A DNA stretch of 64,000 bases from Linderina pennispora. Lineage: Eukaryota; Kickxellomycota; Kickxellomycetes; Kickxellales; Kickxellaceae. Under the pieces are notes generated by a model that ran no database searches, was not told where the DNA came from, and was given only the letters and a program-made list of their open reading frames with translations. Shown piece after piece: positions 43,261 through 55,016 of this stretch (position 1 is the first letter of the stretch; each line of letters begins with the position of its first letter). The stretch spans positions 558,001 through 622,000 of the forward strand of contig NW_024468249.1 of the NCBI RefSeq assembly GCF_002104995.1. The letters run 5' to 3'. The position numbers and the translations under genes are program-made.

Positions 43261-44245
43261 ACTCGAGCACCTCAAGATGTAGCTCCTCGCATGAGCTCGA
43301 AACACCATAGATGTTTATTCAATTATTTTTATCCTTTTCAGTACCGCAAATAGGAGGATGGTATACATCAGCAGGAGGTTGGTGAGCGACAAACAACAGA
43401 ACATTATGTAGCGCATGCATGTCTTTGACGTAGAGACCAGTGGTATATCTAGATGCCAACGACAATGTCATTCCTCAGTTTCATTGGATCCAGCTGTCAT
43501 TTCTAGTCGGATGTGGTCTTGCTATCAGCAAATTTGGCCCGAAATAGCAGAATATCGGGTTTCATTTTGAATATTTAAACCCCCAAGCCATGTTGTACAC
43601 ATCTGTATATTGTCCTGTTGATAAAAACGTTGATCAATGCTTCATACTCATTTACACCATCCTGCATATCCACTCTAATTGTTTTCAGCAACATGTCTGG
43701 ATCATTAGTTGCATGCGATATATCTTAACCTATGAACTGACTTTGGTTTATACGCCAGCGCAGCACCAGTGCTGGTCGTATAAAAGCCACTATAGTGCTG
43801 GTGCCAGATGTGGCTCCTTTAGAGCATCACTCATACTTTCAATTAGTCATTTCTGTTTCATTCTACTAGCAGTGCATTGCCATCCCTCGCTTACCACTCT
43901 TGTCGTGTCACACCAGGTTGCTCCAGTGCCACCTCATTCCCGCACTTCTAAACCTGACTCGAACAGTTCCTGTGCACAAGCACACATCACCCGATCCCTG
44001 CAGGAGCCGGCCGCTGGTGCGCAGCAATATTGCTTGGGGAGAGCGGAACGTGCTGTGGATGATGCCAGATCAAAGAAACTGGCAGCAAAAATCGTAGCCC
44101 CAACAATTATGATCGTGCCAAAACTCGGGTTAAAAAGTGCCACCCCCATCCCGAACTTCAGCAGTGGTTCTCCATCGCTTCTTCCTTTTCACCACTCGTT
44201 TTTATTCTTGAAATTCGCTTACACGAGGAATTAGACACGCAGACC
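43261..44245. other. Promoter region of the CobW gene
   Basis: About 1 kb, AT-rich at the left and mixed at the right, without a supported gene. The open frame 43590-44234 has no domain and simply runs up to the CobW start. It holds a TATA box inside an inverted repeat. Confidence 0.5.
43763..43804 (+). promoter_or_regulatory. TATA box (43779-43786) flanked by GCACCAG/CTGGTGC inverted repeat
   Basis: TATAAAAG at 43779-43786 lies between GCACCAG (43763-43769) and its reverse complement CTGGTGC (43798-43804), about 460 bp before the CobW ATG. The arrangement could form an operator or cruciform around the TATA box; function is unknown. Confidence 0.35.
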
Positions 44246-45346
44246 ATGACCAGCGCTATTGCCCACGTTCCAAAGTCGCATACAGTCATCGGCTCGTCAG
44301 TCATACCGATCACGGTGTTCACCGGGTTCCTTGGTGCTGGCAAAACATCTATCATTCTGAACCTCTTGAAGCGCACCGACCCAGACTACAAGGTCGTCCT
44401 TCTAAAGAACGAGTTTGGCGATGCCGAGACAGACAGTGCCCTGGTGCGCGAGAGCCATATTCAGGTGACGGAGATGACAAACGGCTGCCTCTGCTGTGTG
44501 CTGGTTGGCCAGATGAAGCTGGCACTCGAGGAAATGAAGGCAAAGTACAGTCCAGACCGTATCATTGTTGAGACATCGGGCTCGGCGTTCCCGGCACCCA
44601 TTGCCTGGCAAATCCGCGAGATGGAGAGCGAGGGGTTCCACCTGGACGCCATTCTCACCGTCATCGACTGCGCCAACTTTTGCGGGTACGAAGACAACTC
44701 GTACACAGCCAAGATGCAGGCGCAGTATACAGACTTGGTACTGCTGAACAAGTGGGAGCTCGTCAATGAACGCAAGCTCGATATTGTCATCGACCATATC
44801 AATGAGCTTAACACAGATACGCCAAAGATCAAGGCAGACAAGGACGCGGGCGTAGATCCGAATGTGGTGTTTGGGCTTGATACCAACCTGTTCCGCCTGT
44901 CTGAGAAGCCCGCCGATGCCGACACGTCGCACCACGACAACGAGGTTGATCTGATCGAGATCCGCCGCGAATTTACCGAGGGTACCCAGTTGCTTGAGCC
45001 AACCCAGTTCACGCAGTTCCTCAAGTCGCTACCCGCTGAGGATGTGTATCGTGTTAAGGGTCTTGTACGCCTCTCGGCTCGCGTGGAGGACGAAGGCAAC
45101 ATGGGGGCCAAGTCATCCGGCGAGGGCGAAGACGTGGATGCGTCGCAGGGAATCATGTACATTCTGAACCACGCGTTCGGCCGCTACACGTTTACAGCAC
45201 TGACCCAAGAGGCTGAGGGTATGGAGAAGACGCTGGCGCGGATCACCGTGATGGGTAATGGCCTGCGGATGTACACAGACAGGATCAAGCAGGGGTTCAC
45301 TGCATCTGACGACCAAATGTCGACACATTGGGCACACCGGCACTAG
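44246..45346 (+). CDS. CobW/COG0523-family GTPase (metal chaperone type)
   Basis: An intact frame of 366 residues. The N-terminal GTPase domain has Walker A VFTGFLGAGKTSIILNLL (about 24-41), the switch/metal-binding CxCC motif NGCLCCVL, an ETSGSAFPAPI segment, and NKWE in the place of the guanine-specificity NKxD. The C-terminal CobW domain (from about 255, DVYRVKGLVRL ... FTALTQEAEG) is present. Eukaryotic members include the zinc chaperone ZNG1, which carries a CPELVPI motif before Walker A. That motif is absent here (the leader is MTSAIAHVPKSHTVIGS), so I do not assign ZNG1. Likely role: GTP-dependent zinc or other metal delivery in the cytosol. It converges on UBR1 with about 115 bp between stops. 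Confidence 0.85.
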   Translation: MTSAIAHVPKSHTVIGSSVIPITVFTGFLGAGKTSIILNLLKRTDPDYKVVLLKNEFGDAETDSALVRESHIQVTEMTNGCLCCVLVGQMKLALEEMKAKYSPDRIIVETSGSAFPAPIAWQIREMESEGFHLDAILTVIDCANFCGYEDNSYTAKMQAQYTDLVLLNKWELVNERKLDIVIDHINELNTDTPKIKADKDAGVDPNVVFGLDTNLFRLSEKPADADTSHHDNEVDLIEIRREFTEGTQLLEPTQFTQFLKSLPAEDVYRVKGLVRLSARVEDEGNMGAKSSGEGEDVDASQGIMYILNHAFGRYTFTALTQEAEGMEKTLARITVMGNGLRMYTDRIKQGFTASDDQMSTHWAHRH

Positions 45347-45460
45347 ACTACACATTGCATAGACATACTGAGGCAGCGATCAATGAATGTTTTCAATACA
45401 GATGGGGTTGCCATCGAAGGAGAGAAGAGCGTAGAGAATAATTTTTTTGTTTTGTCAAGG

Positions 45461-48400
45461 TCAGAGCGAGACCCAGCCTCCAATATCAAACGCCTGGTCA
45501 ATCTTGCGAGCAACAAACACCGGAATCTTCTGGGTCAGAACAAGCTTGCGCATCTCGTCGTAGCGGTTCTGGTTGATGAATAGCGGACGGCCACGCTTCA
45601 GCCCCAGGTCCACCTCGCCGTGTTGGTCGAGGTACGGCGCCGACATGAAGCAGCCGTTGTCATGGTGCAAGAGCAGCAGGCCGCACTTCTTGACAAGCAG
45701 GTAGACGCCGACGGTTCCACCGCATGACTTCATGTGCATGTTGCATTCGCCGATGCCCTGGACTTCGCAGCAGAAGCTCTGTGAACAGACAAAGCTGCCG
45801 CACAGCAGACACAGCGCGGGGTCGCTTGGGACGCTATTGCAGCGGGGACAGAACGCCTTGGCCGAGCGCTCGAACAGCACCTCGAACCGATCAGGCATTT
45901 CAACCAGGGTGTATGGCGTGGGCATGCTTACGGGCACTGCCATTGTGTATCCGGCGCCCAGCGACACTGCCGAGCCGTGGCGACTGCGGAACGTGCGCAG
46001 ATCCTTGAGCCAGTTGCTGACAATGGCTGTCATGCCAGGCTGTGCCTCGGGGACAAACACCTTGTGCAGCTCGGGCAAGTTCAAGATCTTGAGCAGACGC
46101 ACACATTCGGGCTCCGATTGAGCCATGATCTGGGGATCGTTGTTTGTGGCTGCGCGTGCACGTTCTTCGCGCATCCATGGCGCCTCACGGGCCAGATCAA
46201 TGCCGTATTGGAGGTACAGTGTCAGCGCAAGACGGCGCAAGAACGGCAGCATCAGCGACACAACGAGCTTAGTCACCGTGGTCCGGTGTGCACTGTACCT
46301 AAAGCGCGTCAAGACCTCTTCATCCATATCTGACCCACGGATCTGGCGAATGACCCACAGAATGAGCGAGTTGATGCCCGGGGCCGATGCCTCAACCACC
46401 TTTGCGTCGGTACCACCCGAAATCGACGACAGCAGCTTGGAGTCGCGGGCCTCAGGGGCGTCAATCCACGGCTGGTGTGAGTTTTCCGACACCACGGCGG
46501 CGGCTGCTGCGGCGGCGGCAGCGGCTGCAGCTTGTGAGCGCGTCGATCCGGCAGCTCCAGGAATAGAGCTCGAAGCATTGGCGATGCTGGCGCCAATATC
46601 AACGGGGAAGTGCTGAGCAGCGCGAAGTGCCTTGGGCGCACCGCTGTACTCGCCAATGACACTGTCTCCGACAGCAACACAGACACGGACAAGCTCCACG
46701 GTCATGAACAGGCGTACAAGCTGCCAGATATCGACGCCCAAGGGCACAACGAGCGACATGCTCAGCTCGGTGAAGATCGATGCCGAGTCTTGCATCAGCA
46801 GCGGGCGCGGCGGCAGGCCATCGGTTCCGGTCAGCCATACCGACTGGTCGTGCAGAGACTCGCGCGGCCGCACAACAGGGATACCGGTGAGAGGGCCCAG
46901 GATGTAGCTAAGGTCCTTAAGCATTGACATGCGCGTCTGCTGCATTGCCTCTCTCTGGGCCGTTGCTGCCCCAGGGGTGTGAGCAGGTGAGGGCGACGGC
47001 GACGGCAACGGCGACGGCTGAGACATCAGCCACCTCAGTTTTTGTGCTGGGGTCAGAGCTGGAGGATCAGTGTTGGCAGTGCCTGTGGCCAGGTCGGATA
47101 CTGGTCCAAAAGCAGTGCGGTAATGCATCTCTGCGATCTTGGCCAGCGAGTGCATGAATACCGCGTGGGCTTCAGGAACTCCATCGACCAGCGTGCCAGA
47201 CGGCTGGCTTCGCGAATCCTCGTGATCAAAGACCGGCGGGTTACGCACGCCGCGCTGTGCCAGCTCAAGGATGGCCAGCGAGTGTGAGAACAGAGCCGTG
47301 GCTGCCCGATCGAACGGGAAGATACGGGGGGCAGAGGGGTCGCCATGAGCTGGGGCAGCAGATCCGCCGGCACCGCCTCCACCAAGGATACTGGGCAACG
47401 CATTACCAGCGGAGCCAATTGAGCGCAGATTGTCGCTCAGGACCTGCATCAGCTGCGGCAACCCAGCCAAGGGCGAGTCAGTCAGGTATCCTTGGCGGCC
47501 ATGGGCAGCGTTGTGGATAGGACTACTGGTGCCAGCAGATGCGCCCACAGGTGCAGCAGGATTGAAGGAAGCACTGTCGCTATCGATCTCATCGCCATCC
47601 TCATCCTCGTATGCATCCTCAAACTCCTCGTCCTCGTCGAAGGGGAGGCTGTCCGAGCCTTCACGATATTGGCCATGGACACCCAAAGCACTCTTGCTCT
47701 TGCCCTTGCTCTTGCCCTTGCCCTTGCCCTTGCCGATGTGTTCAAACAAGGAAACCGACGGCAGCCCGACGTGGTTGTCACGCTGGACTTGCTGCACAAC
47801 CTCATACAGGCGCGTATACATGAACTGGTACTCCTCAAGCTGCCCACGCATACGGCTTTCCTTTTCAGCAGCAGCACGGCTCTGCGCCTCGGTATTTTGT
47901 GCAAACATGTGCCGTCCTCCAGCAGCAAACGCTTGGTCATAGCCAGAGGCCTCAGGAGTCGAGTATCCGCTGTGCGAGCCAGTGCCGCTATGCGCCTGCC
48001 TGCGCTGGTGATGATGTGTGTCGGCAAAGTGCATGCCGAACATCCACCGCACATACTGCGACAGGGGTAAAACCATGCGCTCAGAGCCCGGGACAAGCGA
48101 GAAGGCGGCATTCGTGCTGGGTTGCAGGAACCGCTGGAGAAGAGTCTGAACAGCAGCGAAGCCACCTGGCAGATGCTGGGCGGCACGCAGGAGATCCAGG
48201 TTGCGCGGCAGGGACTCGGTCAGGCCCTCAGGCAGGTTGAAGCTGAAGCCGCCTGCGTTCCGAAGCGACGCAATCAGGCCGCTGGCCAGGGTATCCTCAG
48301 CTGTCTGACCCATGGCGCGGAATCCCGCAGGTGCCTCGGGTGTTGAGCCTCCTGGTGCTGCCGCTGCCGCCGCGCCAATGGCAGGAGTAGACGACGACGG

Positions 48401-51400
48401 CGTCCTGGCCTGCGAGGTTCCTTCACGGTCGGATCCAGAGCTGCTTTCGGCCTGCGAGCCCGGACCACCACTCAGTACAGGGGCGACCTTGGACGAAGTC
48501 CGCCCATTGGTGACAGCGACAATCGTCTCGCCAAGCTCGCGCCAGTCGCCTTGCAGCCAGTGCTCAAACTCGGCGGTGGCCTGGTCGGTGCGCTGGCTGG
48601 CCGGTACTGCGAACCGCTCCGGATTCTGGTCCGTGATTGTCAGAGGGTCGTAGTCGCCGACGTGGGGCAAGACGGGCAAAAGGATATTTCCAAGGCTCTT
48701 GCAGAGCGGGCACAGGTACTCCTTGCGGTGCGGGTTCTCTGGGTGGTTGCGTGTAGGCTGATTCTGGCGCTTAGCCTCGATTCCCTGGTAGTACTGGGTA
48801 AAGCACCGCAGGTGCATCAGGTGGCCACAGGTATTGGCAACCATCCCGCGCTCGTGGTACAGCACAGGGAACCCCTTAAGGCCGGACGGCGCGCCATATG
48901 CTCCAGCTGCGACCTGCCCATTGAGTCCAGCTTGGTCGGCCAGCCGCATTTGCGCACTGATCTTGCTCGCTGACATGGAGCTCTCGGGGGTCTGTGGTGC
49001 AATGGCTGGCGCATCGTTGATTTCGCAGTCGAGACCACCAGGCATGCCCAGGATATCAGTGACGCTGACAACGTCAGAAAGCGGTGCAGTGCGCGCTACA
49101 CGCGACGCCTGAACCAGCGACAGAATGCCATACGGCTTTGTGCCATCGCATTCCTCCTGACACACAATGCAGGTTCCGCCGGGCGTAGTCCACAGCGAGT
49201 TGTGCACCCGGCTCATATCGGACCCCTTGCCCTTGTCAGCGGAGGTCTCGACTACGTCATCTGCCTTGTCGATATCCTCCTCATCAGTCAGGTCGTCAAA
49301 CTCGTCGCCAAACTGGGCCATGAAATTCTGCTGGCGGTTGGCAAAGTCGGCCAGGATCGCCGCCTGGCGCGCTTTGGCCTCCTGCTTTTTGCGCTCGGCA
49401 GCGCTGGCCTCGTCCTGCGCCGTCCTCAGCACATGGCTACCCAGGGGGGTTGACTCGAGGCTTGCGTAGTACTCGTCGATGCAGCTGATGACGCGCGGCC
49501 CACCCTCGCGGAAGAGCTTGAGGATGTAGTCCAGCTTGGGCTTCCACTGCTTCAGCTCAGACCGCAGGCCCAGCGACAGCACCAGAGCCAGGAAGTTCAT
49601 TGGCTTGCCGCCCTTGGACATTGGATAGCCCTGCTCGAGGGCGTACTTCCACAGGCCACCGCGGTTCGGGGTGTTGCCCTCTTCACCGTCTGGATTGACA
49701 TCTGGGCCGCCGATCTCACGAGCCACGGCTCCGCGGCGACCGTCCTCGAGTGCGAGCACTACAAGTTGCAGCGCCTCGTCAACCATGGTCTCGGACATGT
49801 AGTGGTTTGGCGTGTTTGTCGCGTGGTACAGGGCGTTGAAGAGCACCTGGCATGCCAGGGGCGTATGCAGCACCATTCCAAGCCGCTGGAACGGACCAAA
49901 CCGAATCGGGTCAAGCTTGGGCGGGATATAGGCAGGCACGGCATCAGGGTCGCCGCCGCTGCGACGCAACCGCTTCTTCAGTCGTTCGTGCAGGAGCTCT
50001 TCGACCTCTTCACGCTGGTTGCGCGAGTAGTGGATAAAGTAGGGATCGACCTCGTCCAGATACTCGTCCTTGAGCTCGTACATTCCAAAGTCCATGATGC
50101 TGACGGGAGAGCGGTACTCGGCCATCTCCTGTAGCAGATTGTCAAACTCGGTGTGCTCAGCCAAGCGCTCGGGGATCTTCTTTGACAGCTCCGAGTATGC
50201 GATCGGGCTCAGGCATCCGTGCACAATCTCACGGCGTGCCAGATCCAGCGCATTCTTGCCAGTGGCGACATGGCGTTCCGACACCAGCACAATGAGCACA
50301 TTCAGGAACTCCTCCACCATGTATTGGAGATGCGACTGCTCGTACACCTCCGACACATGTGGCTGGCCGCTGAACCAGTCATAGAGCCCGAAGCGGTCAA
50401 GCAAGGCCATCAGGATGTGATCGGTATCCGGCCAGATGCTGAGGAAGAACTGGATCATGACAATGTCCTGGTCGTACGTGTTTTCGCGAAGAGACACCTC
50501 GCGATAGTGGTGCGACTGCGACCGGATCACATAGCCGTTGCGCACCCAGAGACCGGCGCGGATCTGCGCCATCACGACACAAACACGAATCGGGTAGTCA
50601 AGGATACGCAGGAGCTCGTGCTGGGCCCGCTCAATGTCGGTCTGAGTCATGATTCGTCTATGGGAGCGTGCTGCGCGGCTAGCAGCGCCACTGCTGCCCG
50701 ATGAACCCGCATCAGAGCCATCCATGGCTGCGTCCGTCGGGCCCTCGAGTGCGCTGTCGTATGAGACATTGAACGCGGTGAAGATCATGTGGCGAATGCT
50801 GTCAAACCCGTACTCGCGCGCAATGTCCTCTGACAGCAGCTTTACGTGCTGGCACAGCTCAGCCATAAACCAGTGCAGCGGGTGGTGGAAGCTGACTGGG
50901 CAAGAGGCCACATCGTACTTGACGATGTAGTACTGGCTGCCCCACATGGTCGACCGAATGTGGGCCTCAGCAACGAGCGGCATAGCATCGCCCAGGTTGC
51001 CGCCTGTGTTGACAGTATGCCCAGCTTCGGGGCCCAAGAGACCCTGCATCTGCGCAGTGCGGATGATTACAGCACAGTTCTCTTCGGCCATCAGCGCTAC
51101 TGAATGGCGTAGCGCACGCAGTGTGCCGCGCATGGCAAAAAACAGATCCCGCGCCGAGATGCCATAGCACTCGGCAAACTGGCGACAGCTCTTGGCAACC
51201 TGCAGGGTGACGTTGAACGCGTTGACCCATGTATCGGCCTCAAACTCGACGTGCTGAAGGACTGCACGGCGATTCGGGTTCATGCCCTGGAAGAGGCCAA
51301 TGAAGCCTACATATGTGGCCAGAAACTGGTGCTGGGACGACACCCAGTTGCGCACCTGTGGTGTGCCGGCCAGATAGCGCATGTCGTGGAACACATGGAA

Positions 51401-54183
51401 GTACCGGCGATTACGGAACGACTCTGTATCGCACAGAACAACACCCTGGTGGCGCAAAAACTCGGGTGTCGGCTCGACAAAGAACCTCTTGAGCACGCTC
51501 AGTATTATGTAGAGGAACCGGTGGTGGTCAACCAGCTCTGCCGAGAGCGTCGGGGCAGTAAACAGCTGTACCGAGAACAGTAGCACCGAGTGTTCAGGTG
51601 CACGGTCCTGCGTCAGGAACGCCCGGGACAGGCGTGGGTAGTTGCGCGAGAAGGTCAGCGCAATCTTCATCTTGTACCGGCCGTCAAGCATCAGCGTGGC
51701 CATGTACAGCTCACGCAGGCCGCTCCGCACCTCCTTCCACAGCTGTAGATCGAAAATGAGGAACCAGTCCAGACGCTGCTGCCCACACCCACGCAGCACT
51801 CGCCTGATGGCGTGGGACGTCGCGTGATCATATGCCCGATCTGGGTCCTGCTGTGGTGCGTTCTCAATCTGCGTGGCCATGAGCAAGTGCGTCGGGTCTG
51901 CATTCGGGTCCTCGGACAGGTACGTTGTGCTTGGGAACGCACCAGGAGCCATCGAGTGCTGTGGGTGTCCGGGCATGTAGTTAGGCTGCATAAAGCGGGC
52001 AAGCGACAATCGTGCTGCGTCAACGGCATCCACAGCTGCGCCAACAGCTGCGTGCAAGGATGGAACGCCAGTGCCACCAGCCGTCTCATTGAGCCAGAGG
52101 CTGGGAGGAGGGGCCCCAGCGTCGCTATCATTGCGCCCGTGTACAGCACCGGGCTGCGGATAGTTGCGTGGGCTGCCGCGCTCCTCGCCTTGCTGCCTCA
52201 GCGAGTCGGTGCTGTCTGACCTGAGCCGCCTTCTGCCCCGCATCTGGGCATCCTGTGCATCCGACAGATCAACCACCATGCCTATCTCTTGAGCAGCAGC
52301 CGCAGCAGATGTAGCAGCATGTGCATGCTGGGAGGCTGCGTTTCCTGGAGCTGCTGCTGCGCCTGCGGGTGATTGTACTGCGTTGCTCTCGTCCTGTGTA
52401 ATGGCGCCTTCGTCGTCGACGCTCTCTTCGTCGTCTTCATCAAGGTACTCTTCGTCATCGAGCTCGCCATCGGCATACACGTCCTCTGTGTCGGAGTCCA
52501 TCGGACGGATGTCGTAGCTGTACTGCTTGAAGAGGATGTCTGCCAAATAGCTGTTGCGGAATGGCGCCTCCCAACGCAAGCACAGCTGGTGGCTAATTTC
52601 TGAGCGGATCTCGTTGTTGACCTTGCCCTGGAAGACGCGCGCAAGCGGGCGGAACTTGCAGCACGCCAGGTCGCGAAGCCATATGAGAAGCGACGCCGAC
52701 AGCTGCTCACGGAACACGTCGCGGGCAGCACGAATAGATATGCAGAGCGACACATTGACCATGGACGTCGCAATTTCGATGAGATCTGTGATCGATGTGC
52801 TGACCCGCAGGACGTCGCGGCCGCTGACATCGACTGTCTCGGCGATCTTGCGAGCCTCCACAGGCGAGCAGTCTAGCGCCTGTGTGCACTGGTCGATGAC
52901 GTCCTGGAATGAGTGGACCTCGTCGTTCCACAAGACGATGGCGAACTTTGTCTGCACCTCGGGATCTCCCAGTGCCTCGCTCGCACTCTGCGCATCCTCA
53001 ATGATGGATCGCTCGTCAAAGCTAGTGCGCAAGTGTACTGGCGATGTGGAGAACGTCTCCAGAATGAACTCCAGTACCACTGCAATGGTCAGCTCGATAG
53101 CGCGTCTGACGCTTACTGGGCACTCGTTGTGGTTGTTGTAGCCAGGAACAAAGGGCGCTCCGGCCGAAGAGATGATAGGGTCAAAGCCGATTTCGTCGAG
53201 CTCTTCGAAACTGCTGTGGTGGCGGCAGCGCAGCGGAATCTTCCACGCCTCGGGATCGCCGCAATCGCAACAGCCGCCTGTACCCGAGTTTACGCTGAAT
53301 GAGGTGTCGTGACCCGTGTGGTCAGTGGCCTGGAAGCACCGTGTGCATAAAACACAGGTATCGTCCATGGCACAGTTCCTAGCCAGCGAAAATGCATTTG
53401 TTTGTACGTGATCAGTACGACAGCGGGTAGATAGCAGCGGATAAGAGCCTGGGGAAGCGCTTGCCTTGCTGCATGTCTAATGCGCTTCATCTCCTCCTAC
53501 CACCTCGCCTGCATTTGCGACTGCGACAGTCAACAATGGTTGGGGTAGGAAGAGTATGAAGGATAGACGTGCACGCCATATTGTGCGTTTTCGGAAGCAG
53601 TGCAAATGGGATGGAGGGAGGGGAAGTTGCTGGAAAAGCAGCAAGCTAGCCAGCAGGCAGGCAGGCAGGCAGGCAGGTACGTAGCTGGGGGGAAACGCAT
53701 ACGCAGCCCCTTTGCTCTACGCGCTTAAACAGTCTTTGCAACAATAGTCGGGGCTTTCAGGTCAGTGGGGGAGAACAATACTTACTTGCATCTATAGACG
53801 CCTTCGCCGCGCTTAAACACATGCCCACACGGCTGTCCGCGCCTGACCTCAGTATATTCAATAGGTGTCTCAAATTCATCCTGCAGCTCCTCCCGCGGCG
53901 CGCCGCCTGTTCGCTCGTCCAGCGGGACCAGGTCCGCCAGACGATCGTCCTTGGATAGAAGATACCAGGACACCTTGTGCAGGATGTCCTTGCGGGCTGC
54001 TGGGGTGAGCATGTAGTTGTACCGCTTGGGCGTGTTGCGCAGATAGTCGTAGAGCTCGACAGAGTATGGCTCGTCGATAAAGCTCTCGCTAGGCGTGTGG
54101 CTCGCCGCAGGGTCTGCTGCTGTTGCCACTGCCCCGGTTGGAATTGAGGCCGACATTGGCTCAGCAGGGGTTCCGCTGTTCAT
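45461..54183 (-). CDS. UBR1: UBR1/UBR2-type N-recognin E3 ubiquitin ligase, two exons, unusually long
   Basis: Exon 1 is 54183-53786 and exon 2 is 53378-45461, separated by a 407-nt intron (donor GTAAGT, acceptor CTAG). Splicing completes the UBR box: GQPCGHVFKRGEGVYRCK joined to NCAMDDTCVLCTRCF, then HTGHDTSFSVNSGTGGCCDCGDPEAWK. This domain reads basic N-degrons. A ClpS-like N-domain follows (about 275-350, FAIVLWNDEVHSFQDVIDQC). The RING-H2 lies at about 1535-1660 (CIVCQEEC ... TCGHLMHLRCF ... YLCPLCKSLG). The C-terminal cap is FCPRCNSVPSDPALCLLCG ... CNMHMKSCGG ... RYDEMRKLVLTQKIPVFVARKIDQAFDIGGWVSL. Total 2771 residues against 1750-1950 in human and yeast. The extra length is low-complexity: an acidic patch and Ala/Gly/Ser-rich tracts, a GKGKGK repeat and an Ala run. 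No frameshift in 8.3 kb of coding sequence. Confidence 0.93.
53654..53677. repeat. CAGG tetranucleotide microsatellite, six units
   Basis: Six perfect tandem CAGG units within the single UBR1 intron. Likely length-polymorphic; no function is evident. Confidence 0.85.
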
Positions 54184-55016
54184 GCTGTTCGCCTGCTAAT
54201 AAGCTTGAAAAATAGCTGCGAAATAAAAAAAGGCAGTTGAACAAAGAGAGAGAGAAACGGCTGCAATTGAGTTTCCAAGCTATCCGGGAAAAAGAGAGGG
54301 GAGAGTTGGCTAGAGCTCACGGCCTGCAACGTGTCTGACGTCGAATAGTGTAAGCCCAGAGAGGGTGGTTTTGCTGGCTCAGCTGAGGGGCGAATTACAT
54401 ACACTCCGAGCCTATGCTATTGCTGTTTGGGACTTCGGATTCAAGCGCGGGCTGGGTCTGCTTGACGTCGCTGTCGGCTCCTGGAAATACAGCAGGAAGG
54501 AGGTGTGCAAGTAGATGGCGTTAAAATTGAAGGCAAGAGGAGCTGGCCGGGCGTAGAATAAAAGCACGCCCTTTCCCCGTGACGGCTGAAGGGGCTTGCA
54601 AACACACCCACTTGTCGCTGGCCAGTTGCCGGTATGGGCGAGCGGCTCACACTTGGCGGCGGCGTGTTGCTGAAGAAAAATTTTCAAGCTCGCCCCTGAG
54701 TGCAACACGTACGCGGCAGTATCCTTTGTCGGCACAATGCGAACGCAAATCCCCTCCCATGCCAGCATACACATATCCAGCACTTCTCCGCGCAATGGAT
54801 GTGCTGGGCGGTGATGCAGGCTGCCCATTAGGCGCCAGCTGGCTGCCCATGGGAAGGACGGCAATCTCGAGCGCAAGAACGAAAAGTGCGAGTCTATTGT
54901 GAAAATGAGGGTTTTGGAAAAGGGGGGGGGGGAAGAGACAGACGGATGAAAGATTACTGCTGCTTTCTGCTTGCTGCTGCTGCCGCGCTGGCTTGCTGGC
55001 CGGAAGTGCCGAGTGG
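54184..55016. other. Intergenic region between medA-like and UBR1 genes
   Basis: About 830 bp. Open frames on the minus strand (54412-54876, 54647-55303) are shadows or noise with no domain. It probably holds the UBR1 promoter and the medA-like 3' UTR. A G9 run lies near 54923. Confidence 0.5.

Noticed and set aside
43590-44234. 214-codon frame before CobW
   Set aside because: No domain; overlaps TATA and leader sequence of the CobW gene.
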